A DNA stretch of 64,000 nucleotides from Anagrus nilaparvatae. Lineage: Eukaryota > Arthropoda > Insecta > Hymenoptera > Mymaridae. The position numbers and the translations under genes were made by a program. Below are positions 11,858-25,623 of this stretch, piece by piece; position 1 is the first letter of the stretch, and each line of letters begins with the position of its first letter. The stretch covers positions 16,802,001 to 16,866,000 of the forward strand of contig JAKSXM010000014.1 of the NCBI GenBank assembly GCA_022575985.1. The letters are read 5' to 3'. Below the pieces are notes generated by a model. That model made no database searches, had not been told where the DNA came from, and was given only the letters and a program-made list of their open reading frames with translations.

Positions 11858-14800
11858 TCTGCCACTTATTACTAGATTTATAAATATTCCAAAGTGATTC
11901 AAAAACTGCTCCAAAAAGAATTAAAAAACATTATGTTTGATTGGTGCCCAAGTCACAGATTATAAAATATATAAATTACCTTCAATTATAATCCGTGCTC
12001 CTAAAATCTTGTCACTATTTTACTAACGAACGAAAGTTCTTGACTCACTGTATTTCTCAATTAGTTATTTAATTACAAAGACTTTTATACTTAATCTTAC
12101 AAAAATTATCTTCTTAAGCAAAAAAAATGAAACTTTTTATAAAAAAATAATTTTAGTAAAAATTTTTACATTTTATGTTAAAATATTTTTAAAAGATGAG
12201 TAACTAAAATTTACATTAAAAAAAAGCAACGAGAAAAATTTTCTTAACATTTTTTAATTAAATTTAAAAAAAAAGAAAAATTTAATTAACTAAAAAAAAA
12301 AATTCATTAACTAAAAAAAAATTTTTTTTTTTTCAAACAAGTTCTAAGTTTGAAAAATAAAATCAGAAAAATTATGTAAAATTTTTATATGAAAAAAAAA
12401 ATAGAATATTATTAATTTAATAAAATATTAAGATGATAGTTTTTGACTTTTGAATATCTAAATTATAGTTTAAATTGGTTTTTATCATTTTATTATCCAT
12501 AAAAATGATCAATGATAATTAAAGATTACGTAAAAGAATTCGGGATTGTAAAAAGATTATTTTTTACATATTTCTTTATGCTTAACAAAAAATCGTGTTT
12601 AAAACGTAGCGTTATTAGAGAAGTTTTTCCAAAAAAATCAGTACATTCTGAAGCGAATTTTTGTAAACGTAAATTTTCGGTTAGAAATTGTAATTTTCCT
12701 TAGAATATAGTTTAATCTATTGTTTGTAAATTATTTGAATTTTAATTTACCTTTATCAAATGTCTGAAGAAAGATCAAAAATTTTCGACGTCAGTACATA
12801 AGAACGTTAAATAAAGCTTAAAACTTGGTGAAATTTAATCCTTTAGTAAATTTGGTTAACAGGTATAAAAAGAGAGGGTAAAGTAGAAAATCTTGTTTAA
12901 AGGTGAACGTTCTCTGTCATTAAAGGAGAAATTCCTGATATTTGAGAAAATTCCTTTTAGAAGCAGCTTTTAATTATAAAAGTAAAAAACAATAGCAATT
13001 AAAGGAAACAAAAGTTTAGATAATTTTTAATAATTTTATTTTGAAACTTTGCATTATTGTAATTGAATACTTGTATAGGATAAAAAGGTATGCAGAGATT
13101 AAATTTTAATGCATAGTTTTTAAGTATAAGTGAAAACTTTACTGTATTGTTTGAAAATTGAAATACTAGTGTCTATAAAAGTAAGTACTATAAACTGACC
13201 CTTGTTAAATAAAACGAATTTTTAATAACCCAAAATGCTTCTACTATGTCCATGCATAAATTTACCACTCAAAACTTTCTAATAAATATAAATGTAAAAT
13301 AATCGTTTTTTCTTTAATCTTTAATCAAAATTTAAATCCTGGACCGATAAATAGATTTTGTGCCTTTAGAATTCGAATTATTTTTCGTTAACCATGCAAG
13401 AGAATCTACTTTCAAAGTATGCAACTATTTGGTATAATTTTTTTACAATACGATGAATCGGTTGAATCATTTAGGAATCATTTCGACGATGAAATAAAAA
13501 ATACAGGTACATCGTTTAAATACTATTTATCTAAATAATTTGAACTCTTTTAAAAAATTCAGTTTTTTTTTTATGAATAAATAAATAAAAATATACTTCA
13601 ATAAAAAAGTAGTACAATAAAAAAATTAAACTCATATTTTACTTCCTCTACTAAATTCAAATCCTCAAGACATACAATATTCATAGGAATTTATTTTTTT
13701 CTGAGAAACCTCTGATCTGTATATAGCATGCTATATAAACGAAGGAGGAAAAAAAAGGAAAGAGTATACGACAGAATAAATTTTAAAGTAATATTTAGTA
13801 CATTTTATTCTGTACACACACAGACACTAACATACAATCAAACACACGTATAAAAGAAGAAAAGAAAGTTAATTTTTCAGTACGCTCCAGTAGGTAATTG
13901 AATTATCTTTTTCTCGTTTCGGAGTTCACTGTATGTATTTCAAATCCTGAAATCATGCAGTACATTTAGTGGCGAAGCGTATATATATTTATACTACTAG
14001 GTAATCTCTCAAGAAACTTATTTTAAACATGTGTGTATGTAGAAAATGTGCATGTGTATTCAAACACTTTCAGCTTAAAAAGTAAAAAAAAAAAATACAT
14101 AAAAAAACGAATAAGAGAGCGTAAATTTATTTTATTCGTTGACGTTAGTCGCGAAAACGAGTGGTGAAAAATTTTTTACCGTCCTTTTGCATAACTAAAT
14201 TCAATCGAAAAGAGTTTTAGTTCATACATATTTACATCTATATTTACGTGTGACTTACGAAGGTTTAACTTATATATATACGTGTGGGTGTGTTTGTGTA
14301 AATGCTGTACTTAACATAAAAAATTTCAAATTCAAGTCAACGAGTTTAATACTATATGCTGTTCATGAAACGAAGGAAAACTGAGGGCTACTATTGCAAC
14401 CTCAAGATATGTAAAATAGGAAAAAATCAGCTTTTCTAAGGATTTTACCTTGCATAAAAGTAACTGCTTATGCAACTTCACTTTATATTGAAGGACCAAT
14501 TTTACTTACGTATTAGACGAGTTATTTAGCTAATAAATACACATTAGGACTAAGTTTAATTAGTTTAATCTTAGATCAGACGAACAATACACTCGTAATT
14601 ATGAATAATTAGTTGTTTTTGATGAAAATGATTATTCGAATGAAAACTGGTGATTTTACAATGGAATTTATCTGAAAAAAGTTTTTTAAGTAGAATGCTA
14701 TTTATTTCTATTATTTTTCAAAAAATTTAAATGCTGCTAACGTTTCTCATCAAATATTACTATCTTCTCTTACCATTTTATCTATATTCGAGTTATCTTT

Positions 14801-15750
14801 AGCAAAGTAGCTCCTTTGATATAGCTTGTGATTCTGTTTTCTTCGAATCCATTCAAGAGACATGCCAAAAGATGGTTCATTATAAAATAAATAATCAAGA
14901 TTTACCTATCTATCCAAGGTGAACTAAAGAATAAATATTCGTATAAATTCAGTAAAGATACTATTTTTTGAAATTAATCGAAAACAATATAAAATATTTA
15001 TGAGTTTTGTTCTTTGTGAATTAAATATTTTTAATTATCGAACTTTTGCCAAAAATTATAGCTACTGTTTTAGATATTAAAAATTTGAGTTATAGCTATT
15101 ATTTGATTTAAAAACAAAATGAAACTACATTATAGTATTCAAATAGGAATATATTTAATTCAATTAATGAATATAATATTGAATTTTAAAGTTAAAACTT
15201 TTAGACTCAATACCGTTGAAAATTTATTTGGACGAATATATACATATTATATACTTGTGCCACATGAGAGTAATTGCTATACTATATTACTACAACTATT
15301 ACTGATGGTTTGCAACTAAAGTTCAACCATGAAGTTCATCTATGTATAGTAGTAGTATATTATAAAGCTTATTCAATTCTCAACTATAACCTCGATTTTA
15401 GACGGGAGAAACTCTCTTCCTCTCTCTTTCTTTTGTTAATTGAATTTTTAAAAAAGTCAGTTTTTGCATGGCTAACTTACACTTTATATGTGAATAATAA
15501 ATTTCATACATTGTATACTAAATTTATAGTTTAAGCTACTTATACTTCGTTTAAAAAGCTAATTTTATAAAAATATCAACTTGTGTAATATTTTTCTTTA
15601 ATTATAAGCTGGAAAATTTTTTCCTTTGCCACAAGTGGAAATTTCCTCTTGCCTTAAATGGATTTCCGAATGAAAAAAAATAGTACCGTTATTTCGCTAA
15701 ATCAAAACCAGTCGTCAGTTAATTATTCGAGTAAAAATGATAATTTTAGA
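11858..15750. other. AT-rich non-coding stretch
   Basis: No exon, RNA gene or bounded mobile element was recognised. It contains short ORFs of random appearance, CA/TA-type runs (for example about 13812-13850 and 14270-14300) and A/T homopolymers. Confidence 0.5.
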
Positions 15751-15754
15751 TATT

Positions 15755-16135
15755 CGTACTCTCATAAAAAAAAATTAAGTACTACGTCCAAAAAAAAAAT
15801 TTTTGGCGTTTTTTGTATTTTTTAGCAGTAAAAATTTTCAAAAAATTACGTATCAGATTCAAAAATTGACTATAAACGATATTTCTAAAACTAGTACTCC
15901 CATAGAAATAAATTAAATACTGCGTATAAAAAGAAAAAAAAAATTATTATTATATATTTATATATTTATTATTTATATTTATATTATAAATTATATATTT
16001 ATTATTTTTTGTATTTTGTAGTGAAAAAAATTTTCAATAAATAAATTATAAGATTCAAGATAATGAGTAAAAGTCATACTTTCAAATATAAGTACTATCA
16101 TAGAAATAAATGAGGCACTACATCCAAATTAAAAA
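15755..16135 (+). repeat. Imperfect tandem repeat of about 150-190 bp, 2-3 units
   Basis: The phrase 'catagaaataaat..agtactac' recurs at about 15760, 15902 and 16092. Between occurrences lie related blocks ('ttttttgtattttttagcag', 'aaaaattttcaa', 'agattcaa'). The units differ in length through AT-rich indels. A further fragment of the same family ('catagaaataaattaggtac') lies near 21119-21140. No coding capacity. Confidence 0.55.
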
Positions 16136-16254
16136 AAAAAAAGTATCTCGAGATTTGTTGGTATAAAAAATTTGGAAAACAAAATTAAGTCTTTATACAA
16201 TAATGGTTGTTAAATGTCCCCACACATACGCACACACACATATATACAGACTTT

Positions 16255-16345
16255 TTTAACGCCATCTTGATGACAGTTTATTAGCCAATCAAATTGCTTG
16301 TTTACGAATTTGAATTTTTCTATTTTCTTTACAGATTATAACTTT
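16255..16345 (-). repeat. Dispersed repeat, partner of 50310-50395
   Basis: Read on the minus strand this segment ('aagaaaatagaaaaattcaa', then 'gtaaacaagcaatttgattg', then 'aagatggcg') is near-identical to plus-strand 50310-50395. It must be a dispersed repeat of at least 85 bp. No internal promoter, TIR or ORF lets me name the family; a SINE or MITE fragment are both possible. Confidence 0.6.
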
Positions 16346-19300
16346 TATTTATTACATACATCTGTCTTCGATGTTTCTTTAATAAAGCTAATGGGAAATT
16401 ATAATGTGGATGAACGACACAAGCTCGCATAAATTCTTAAAATTTTCAGTATATTATTATGTTTTTAATTCTATTAATTAATTCTTACCATTTCCCCTTT
16501 TTTAACCTGAAATAGAAAAAATTTGTTTAAAAAGCCAAGAAAATTTTGAATTTAAAGTATCTGAAAATTTCTGGGGCTTATCGTGTACCCGACAACCGAC
16601 CTATAAAAAAAGACTGAACTTTCAGTTCGGGTACCCGAAAAATTCGTTAAACAGCACATCCCTAATATATATCTTAGAAAAAACAAAACAAAAAAATATA
16701 AAAAAAAATTTTATGTTATACTGACCAAAACAAAGAAATTTTTTTTACGATCACAGATGTTATGTACAATTGCACGTATATTTTTCAGCACTTGTACTTT
16801 TTTTTATCTGAACTTATCAAAAATTATATTTATAGTAATAGTTTTTGATAAGTAAACTTTTATACCAAAAGATATATTGCTTTTCAAAACTGTAAAGGTT
16901 TTTATTTAATACAAAGACAAATATATAACTTTTACAAGATAAACACAAAACTTACACTAGACTAAAAAGATAGTGTGAAAAAGGCAGTCTTTTATATATT
17001 TAATTCATATGTAGGAAAGTAAAAGATAAAATATTTTAACCAAAATCTATTAAAATTATTAAACTTTTTCTATTAGTCAGATTTGGATTTGGTAATGGAA
17101 AAAAACTTTTTCTAACTTTTTTTTATGTTACATAAATGAACGGTCATAGAACATGTTAAGCTAATATTCCAAATTATTCAAGTCGAAGCAGCTGAATTAT
17201 TTCAAATCCGAAATCTCAAATTATGGAGTATCTAAAACGAGTCTAATTTCCCCCCCCCTCCCTTCTAAAAAGGTTATTATTATTAAATCCCTTCTGTGTT
17301 AGTGGCTTATTTATAAAATTCCCTTCCTTACGAACATGCCCAACGTTAAATATCTTTAAGAAGTGACTTTAAGTTATAAAGCCAAATTTGAGTAAAAATC
17401 TCCATCTTATGTACAAGCTTATGTACTTACAGCAAATTAAAGAATAAATCGATTTATCAATTCTTTAAGTTTATGGTTATTAATATTAGGAACGTCAGCA
17501 GCAAATAGCACTATAGATATTGAAAACTAGACTATGAGCACAGGCCTATACAGTATAATTTCACATTTCTTTCACCACCAAACTGTTCTGTTTGAATTTT
17601 GCTTCCTCGAAAGTTTAATAAACTTACTTATAAATTAATTAAAAATAAAATAAACAAGAGAAAAAAAAGTTAATATTGTTTTAGTATTCTAAAAAGTTTT
17701 AGGAAAAATTGGCGCGGTTCCTAAAAATTTAAGCATTTTTAGTTGTATATATTATTCATTTTTTCTCATTTTTTATCATATCTAATTTTCTTTTTTCTTT
17801 TTGTATCATCTGGAACATTTACAATGGTTTTTATTTCCAATATTCTCGTTCTTTTCCAGTTCATGGTTATCGTAGATTTTTTTTTTTTTTTTTTGAAAAA
17901 TAAATAAAGTGAAAAAAAGAAAGAGGTTTTACTTTACCATTTAAATTTAAAGGTTTCATACCGTATATAAAATTCTTTTTTTTCCAATTTTTATTATTGC
18001 TATTATTATAAAATTTATCTTTTAATAAATGGATTACTTTATGCTCGTGCATGTTATTTTTTTCAAAACTTATGGGGGTTCTTTTACTAAATCTTGAATA
18101 AAAATGTAACGTGATAAGTAAAAGGATATTTTTTTGCATAATTCCCTTTTTTAATTTAAAAGAAAATATCATTGAAATTAATACTGATATTATTATTATT
18201 ATTTATTATCTCGTGTTTCAGAAATGAAATTGATATATTCTTTTTCTATTGTTGTATCTTACGTTGCTGATTTTTTTTTAATTTAAAAAAAATGAAATTA
18301 AAGAACTTTTCATAACATTTTAGTGATTCTTGGGCAAAATAATTGAAAAATACTTATCTTTTACAGATTTATTAAAATTTGATAAACTGGAGATTTATAT
18401 TCTGGTTTTAATTGATAATATAAAGCTTATTCCTTATGAATTTTTTTTTCTGACGATAATTCAACTTGAAAATTTATATATGTATATTATAAATTTATGT
18501 TGACGAGTTTGCGACATTGATATGTCTGGTTATATATATTATATATATATTCTTAATATTCATACTTACATACACATATACGTGTCTACTTTGACATACT
18601 AATACCCTCGTATAGTTTCGCTTAAATTCATTTCACGCGTTATAATCTTTAATTAAAGTGAATTTTCCGCGGCGCATATAATACAGGTTTGTAACTACAA
18701 CGCGAACTTTTCAAAACCCCGCCTGTCGTACACAAACGAACCCTTTTTAGAGTCAGTTTTAAAAAAATAATTATATCTTACTTTTATTTTTAAATAAAAA
18801 CATTTTTCATCGATAATTTTTTTAATTCTACATGCTGGTCGATTTATAAAAAGTTATAAAACTAATTTTTAAATCACATTTAAATGTGATTAGAGGAAGG
18901 AGGGACCCCCCACTGTTTGTAGTCCCGGTTAATCATTTATTTCGAAGTTTTTTTACGAAAAATGTATGCCTGACAAACGCTAGAAAAATTAAAATTATGT
19001 CCCCCTTCTAAGGAATTAAAATTTTAATTAGTCCTAAAGGCTAAAACACTGATTTTCAGAAAGCTCTTATTTTCTAAATATTGTTCGTTACTAGCTACTG
19101 ACAAAAAAAAAATCTTATGTGACCCAGAACGCAGTTCACCATTTACCTAATTAAAATATTTCATGCTCCAGGCATCCAAATATTTTCCTTTTTTGCAAAA
19201 ATGTAAAAGTTTTTAATTTTTATAGACGTATATTTGTTCTTTTTTATAGAGGAATTTGTTGATTTTGGAGTGTTCTATGTGTATTTTTTTTTAAATTTAC

Positions 19301-19501
19301 GCCCTGTTTGCTATCAAATTACATTTTATTTTATTCGTACATTACAAGTTAAACAAAATATTGTTCTACAAAATTTTTTTATACTGGTTTATTTGTTTGA
19401 CCAATATTTTTCATATAAAACTTAGTTAAGCTTATAGTCCAGTAAAATCACGATTTGGATTGTTTTCTTATTGGCAAACAACAGATTTGGTAAAGAATTC
19501 T
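16346..19501. other. AT-rich non-coding stretch
   Basis: No exon or complete element was recognised. A fragment near 16600-16665 ends 'aaacagcacatccctaa', reminiscent of hAT-type ends, but no partner end was found. A C-rich run (17250-17262) and poly(T) near 17879-17894 occur. The 101-codon minus-strand ORF at 17867-18172 is low-complexity Lys/Asn/Phe sequence and is not supported as a gene. Confidence 0.5.
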
Positions 19502-20460
19502 TAGGTCGTTGATCACGAACTTGGGATCTCGTTTTACAGAAATTGAGACTTTACCCTGAAATTAGTAAAAATACCTCCAAAATATATTTTTATGTCAGAA
19601 AATTTTTATTTTCCTTTACTCTTAAAATAAAATATTTGACAAAAATTTAACATTTTTAAAAGTAACATTTTTTATACAATTTCAACTTCAGTCTTTTAAA
19701 TTATGTTCAAAAACATTTTTATTGCTCTTGGTTCAAACATTTGGTAATAATTTTCAAAAATTTAAACCTAAGGTTTATTTGAGGAGGTTTAAACTATCCC
19801 TAATTATCAATTTTGATTATATTAGGAATTAGTGAAATGAAATTTTCTCTGTATATAGGTTTTTTGGGCCACTAACGACAATTTTGTGGTCCTTTTTTAT
19901 TTAAAGTTAGTGAAACACTCTTAAAGTACAAAATTCGCCCGGGGGTGCTTTTGATAAATTCGGGTGAAATTCAAAAAGTTTAAATGCTATAAAAAAATTT
20001 TTTTAGACATCCATTATTTCTTAATGTAACCAAAACTGTATTAAAGAGTACTTTTTCTTGCTATATTTAGTCAGTGGGTTTAAGTTATTATTAATTAATA
20101 CTGAATATTTAAACATAGAGCAAAAAAAAATGTTTTTTCTTTCTAGCGGGCCGGAAACACTTTTTTCGCCTCGTAACGAGATCGAAAAAAACGCTTTTTC
20201 ACCCCACTGAGAAAGAAAAATTTCGTTTTGTCCATGGGAACAAAAAAAATACCCCAGATCGCAGTTTACCTAATTAACGTGCGATCTGAACCATTACTTT
20301 TTTTGCTCCCTTCATTAAAAATGTACTATTTCACATAATTCAAGACCAAATTTGAAATTACGTAAAATATATCATTTTTAGGGATAATTTTTGCTAATTT
20401 AAAGATAAAGCTCTTAATTTCTTTAAAATATGACCCTAAAATTTGTGATCAACGACCCTA
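19502..20460. mobile_element. About 960-bp non-autonomous DNA element with GATCAACGACC ends
   Basis: Terminal inverted repeats TAGG(G)TCGTTGATCAC lie at 19502-19516 and, inverted, at 20445-20460. The interior carries three stem-loops: ggccac/gtggtcc near 19869-19893, tttttcgcctcgt/acgagatcgaaaaa (about 20163-20192), and a perfect 9-bp stem CAGATCGCA/TGCGATCTG (about 20256-20289). No ORF of note. Short matches to the third stem ('cccagaacgcagttcacc') lie near 19125, just outside. Superfamily unknown. Confidence 0.55.
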
Positions 20461-21325
20461 TAAACCTACACTGGACCAAATAGTAAATTTACTACCCAGA
20501 TAGTAATTACCCGGACAAGAACTATTACAGTGTAAGTTTTATATGAAAAACATTGATCAAAACAAATGTCCAAGTTAAAAAAAAAATCTGAAGAATTTTA
20601 TTCTGTTAAATTTTTATCGTGTCTAATGTATACCTGTAGAATATATCATCTATATAGAATATGCACGTGTTGAATATGATATGTGTAGAATGCGATTTCG
20701 CTGAATCTATTCCTGTATTATTCCTTTCTATAATTTATTTCTTAGATCAATACTTTTTAAAATAATGAGATCTTTGAAATAAAATTAGTGTTCTTTAATT
20801 TAAATATTGGCATTTATGATTAAAAATAATTTCATAAATTAAATTATCTAGCAGTCATTTATTCTTGTCGAATCAAATACATAATTGAACTGCCAGATGT
20901 AAAAACAGGTTATAAGGTTTTTATTGATGAAATAATTTACAAAAAAAAATTCGCATATTCAATTATTGTTTTTTGGAGATCGATAAAAATATTTATTTTA
21001 GTCATGATAGCGAAGTCAAAATAAGTAATATAAAAAAAGTAATGAATAAGTAATGAAGTAACGTAAAGTAATTAAATTAAATAACTTAAGTAACTACATT
21101 CTAGGAATTAGTTCTTTCATAGAAATAAATTAGGTACTACGAGAATTAATAGCCGAAAATAGCTAAATTAGAAATCCCTTGACATTTGGCATACTTATTA
21201 TGTATTTAAAGACTACAATTTTGCGCTAATACTTTTTTATTTTGTATCTGTCGGCTCGAAAAAATCAACAGTCAAAGCTTTTCACGATCCGTCTGCCGTG
21301 TTTTCCAAATACATATTATATCTTC
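20461..21325. other. AT-rich non-coding stretch
   Basis: No gene recognised. It contains short 'agtaatgaa'-like repetition around 21020-21100 and a fragment of the catagaaataaat repeat at about 21119-21140. Confidence 0.45.
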
Positions 21326-21960
21326 TTTATCTATTTTTACCATTTACGAAAAATCTTGTAGAGCAAGCAATTCGTTTATCATATTTTTCTATATTACTTG
21401 TTTTCATGCTAGTGTAATGTACTAGTGTCCCTGTAAACGTGTTATCTTCTGTGTCTGTGTGTCTGTGTTTATTAGTTATCTTGTTCTTCTTTAGCGTGTG
21501 CTGCATGGATAAGTGATTGTTTTGGATAAGCATTTATTGGTGTGACACTTAATGGTAGCTTTAACCTTGGTGGTATAGGTAACGTGTCTAATTTTTGCTT
21601 TGATTAAATTTATTAGAAAATGTTCTTTTTGTTTTTTCATCAATACCTGCATCTTTTTTTTTCTTTATCTATCTCTTTCTCATTATTTTTATTTTTTTCT
21701 CTTTCATTCTCAAATCTCTTGAATGCCTTGTCAAGGTTACAACTTATCTCACCTATGCGTGATTTATTTCTGAAACTTTTTAAATCATCAGTTACATGTT
21801 TTAACTTATTAAAATCCTTCCTTTCTTCTATTGAGGCATCATTTTCTACTAATTTTTTTAAAGGCTATTTCCGGATAAGTACTGTGATTTGTCCCCTGGA
21901 ACTAAACCTAAGAGTAGCATCCAAAAAGTTATAAAAAATCTCATTGATTTCCATTGAAAT
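21326..21960 (-). pseudogene. Broken coding relic, family unrecognised
   Basis: On the minus strand two neighbouring stretches look like former protein. From about 21960 to 21630 one frame reads through 'MEINEIFYNFLDATLRFSSR', one stop, then 'KKLVENDASIEERKDFNKLK' and 'RNKSRIGEISCNLDKAFKRF', ending in a Lys/Glu-rich coiled-coil-like tail. From about 21580 to 21470 another frame reads 'LPIPPRLKLPLSVTPINAYP'. The amino-acid mix is more protein-like than random translation of this DNA, and the plus-strand ORF at 21620-21934 is its shadow. The domain is not one I recognise; a transposase or retroelement accessory protein, or a decayed host retrocopy, are all possible. Confidence 0.4.
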
Positions 21961-24900
21961 TAGACCTCTAGACCACGACACAGGTCCCCGAGAATTAAAA
22001 AAAAAATGCTTTTTTGGAGTCTTTTTAGATTCTGTTTAATACTCTACTTATAGGCTAGGAAACTTAATATTCCATCACTTATCAAGATTTTTCAAAAATT
22101 TGTTCTGGCCTTTAGGGTCTTTTTAAGATCCTGAAATATAATTTTGAATTTTTCGAAAATCGGTTTACGCATATTTTTGTAATCTTCAAATTCTAGCTGC
22201 AATTACTGTTAATATTACTGAACTCTTTGCCTCCTGATATTAGGTTTATGTTTAAAACCATCTTATTTATACATCAGCTAAAAATTGACTCTTCGATTGT
22301 AACTTGGATCTACGTTACACTTAGTTCAAGCTGAGCTTTTTTTTTGCAAATTCGAATAATTATAAAACCTGATGTACAGACTCGGATGATTCGCAAATTA
22401 AATTAATATACCATAGTAATATCATTAAACTATTACGCATACCAATTTCTATATATATTTTTCACGGAGTGAAACTATATTGACTGTAGAATTATCTTTT
22501 CAATAAACGAGGTTATATTATATTAAATTTTTTATGTAAATGAATTAATATTTATTTATTACTTTATACGAATTTATATGTACATTACATATTTTATATT
22601 TATTTATTAATTATAATTATTTTTTAATTTAAAACTTTATATTTCATATTTGCGGAATTTGTACTGTTGTGATTTGCACTTGGATTTAGAAATAAAGACT
22701 ATCTATATTCTATCTATCTTTTTATTATAATATATTACTTATTTCAAATATTGTTTTTCAGTTCCCATGATAATATCAGTTTATGAACCTTGAGAGTATA
22801 AAAAGTCTATCTCTAGATATTTTATTTGCTACGACACGAAATAAGTTATGATAAATGAGTATAACTATTAACTCAACTTGTAAATGTAGTAAAAAATAAG
22901 CTGTACAAATAATTCAATAAAAATAAAACAAAGATAAAATAAAAATAAATAATTTGGTCAAAATTATTTTATCGCAGTTAAATTGGTACTTATTTCGTAT
23001 AGTGTAGATGTTACAGTTAGGCCCCGTTTCCAATTTATTACCGGTAGATGAGATAAATTTTAAATCATTCTGAAAATATTATTTAGAAATAACTTCAATT
23101 TCAATAAATTTAATCGAAATTTTTCAATTCTCACATATATTTTTTTTTCAAGATTTTTTCAATAAAAAGAAAAAAAAACATTAAACACATAATAAATTTC
23201 GAAAAATAAATTTTTTTTTGATTTGCGATAAGTTAAGCAAGGCAATACTTCTCTTTTTTTCAAAGCGATAATTCAGAACGCAGTAATAAACTATATACCG
23301 TAGTATAATAAATAATAGAAAAAGTAATAAATAAAAAGGCTCTCTCTGTCATTTATGTTTTCAATCGTCAATTAAAAAAAAAAAAAAAAAAAATGTTTTA
23401 CTTTATTTTTGAGTAAATAAAGAATTATATAATAAAATTTAGAAAAAAATAAAAAAGCAGGAAGACAAAAGGAAAAAAAAAAGTAACGTATAATGAGTCA
23501 CCCTATCTATTTTATACAGCTTTGCGTAATTTCTAAAGAAATAAGGGTTGTGGCTTGCATTTATATTTTGCATATTAAAAAAAAAGAAGAAAGAAGATTT
23601 AGATGAATTCATAATAGTTTTTTTTTTTAAACTTAAAACAGTGTTTAATTCTTTGTATATATAAATAAAATTATTAATTTATGAAGTTAAATTATTTTTT
23701 ATACATAAAAAAATTTAATTAATTGAAGTAATTTTTTTTTCTCCTTTTTTTTTTGCATAATATATAAAAATTCTTTTTCTACCTGTTTTAAGCTCGAGTT
23801 ATCTAAGGTATAATCTGTATATATTGGAATAGAGGTAATAAGATCGCACAAGGTTATAGGAAGTCTAAGCCGTTAAAAAAAAGATATAATTGAAAAAAAA
23901 AAGTGAGTGAAGAAAAAAAGAAATAATAAGACTGGGATGAAAATCGGTTTTATAGAAACTTTAGTTCAAGTGAACGTTGGTGACTCTACTAACAAGAAAA
24001 AAACGTTTTAAATCGAACGAAAGCTGAATGGAATAACTTTGTTCTCTTTGAAGATGACGATGAGATTCCTACCTTTGCCATTTTCTTTTCTTTTCTTTAT
24101 TCTCTTATTTTTACTATCAGCCAATTCTCGTAAATGCAAACCGCCAACAAGACTAAAGTTTTATGTGATTTTTTGAATTAACTTCTACAGATATTGCTAT
24201 TTTACGTGTTGAAAAAATCATTTTCTTCTTTTTTTTTTCCTTAGATATTTCATTACGTTTGCAATTTTCTAGGGAAAGCATTTAAAATTATTTTTTTTTT
24301 TTACTTTTTTATTATTTGTATTTAGTTTTTTTCTTGATAACAATTGTATATTTAAATTTATAAAAGATCTTATCAAATTTTTCCGATAAATATTTTTTAA
24401 AGGTTTTCAAATCCCTTAAAATTTATAATAATTATGCTAAAACTTTTTCTAAATCCAAAACGATCAGTAAACTGAAAAAAAACTTCAATTGTCACAACCA
24501 GACTTCCAGTTCGGCCGGGTCGATTTTTTGTAAATTATCCAAGAAATTAAGAAAAATAAAAAAAATAATAAGTGGTTACAAGGTAAATAAAAAGTAAAAA
24601 TCGTTTGTGTTTTCGTTGAACAAATCTAATTTCAGCAAAAAATTTTTGGTTTACCTTTTTTCAGGTTTTACATAATTAGCTTCAGAATATATAATTAAAA
24701 AAAATAATCAAGCTGCAGCAGCCAAAACTTTGAAGCAATCTATTGGTATACCATTTTTACAGTGTCTTCCAATTCATAAGTTTAAAAATTGTGTTTAAAA
24801 TAAAACTTGCAACAACCAGGTTTTTTTTCAGTGTAGACGAAAGATATATTTCTATTATTTCTATAAGTATAAAAAAGATTGTCTAAACTATTGATGTATA

Positions 24901-25196
24901 CAATGATCAGAAACTATAAATTTCACATTTTTACTACTTTATAAATTTCCATCATTTTTTTTATCAATATATCTACTGTTAATAAATATATCAGTAAGAC
25001 TGCAATTGTAAGAAAACATTGTAGTCATCTTTTCTCCTTTTTTTCTATGACTAGAACTTTATATTGTCCACTTTTATGTGCACATGAAATAAAGAAGTAT
25101 TTAATGAATTGCTATTGCATTCATTTGAAACGCAAGTATGTAAAGAAAAAAATTTTTTTGTTCATTTAGGTGAACTTTAAATACTTTTAATAACTA
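21961..25196. other. AT-rich non-coding stretch
   Basis: No exon, RNA gene or complete element was recognised. It holds long A/T runs (for example 23371-23391) and short repeats. A 'ttaggccccgtttccaattt' motif near 23018-23037 resembles some DNA-transposon ends but has no partner. Confidence 0.5.
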
Positions 25197-25623
25197 CACT
25201 GTAAAAAGTAACTTTCTTAGATTTACAAAAAAAATAGAATTTTTTCAAAAAATTAGCGAATTTTCAAAAAATTTTGTAAATATTCGATAAAAATCGTAAA
25301 TTTACTAAAATTAGTACATTATCGAAAAATTCGAGAATTCTCGATTTTTTTTTGTGATTTTACGAAAAAAGTTATAAATTCACAACTATTTTTCGTAAAT
25401 TTACAACTATTTTTTGAAAATTTTCGAAAAAGAATTGTAAATTATCAATTTTTCTTGCGAATTTACAAAAAAAAATCGAGAATACTCGAATTTTTTGTTA
25501 ATATACTAAATTTAGTAAACATACGATTTTTCTCGAATATTTACAAATTTTTTTGAAAATTTACTAATTTTTCGAAAACGTTCTAATTTTTTTGTTAATA
25601 TAAGAAAGTTACTTTTTACAGTG
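25197..25623. mobile_element. 427-bp palindromic MITE, Tc1/mariner-like ends, TA duplication
   Basis: A perfect 23-bp inverted repeat (starting CACTGTAAAAAGTAACTTTC) bounds the segment at 25197-25219 and 25601-25623, flanked by TA on both sides (25195-25196 and 25624-25625). The interior is itself largely palindromic, for example 'cgagaattctcgattttttt' near 25330 is mirrored by 'aaaaaatcgagaatactcg' near 25470. A TA duplication with a CACTGT-type end is typical of Tc1/mariner-derived MITEs. No transposase remains. The perfect ends suggest fairly recent movement. Confidence 0.85.

Noticed and set aside
16600..16665. hAT-like end 'aaacagcacatccctaa'
   Set aside because: No matching left end or 8-bp duplication was found nearby.
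17867..18172. 101-codon minus-strand ORF
   Set aside because: Lys/Asn/Phe low complexity from A/T runs; no recognisable domain.
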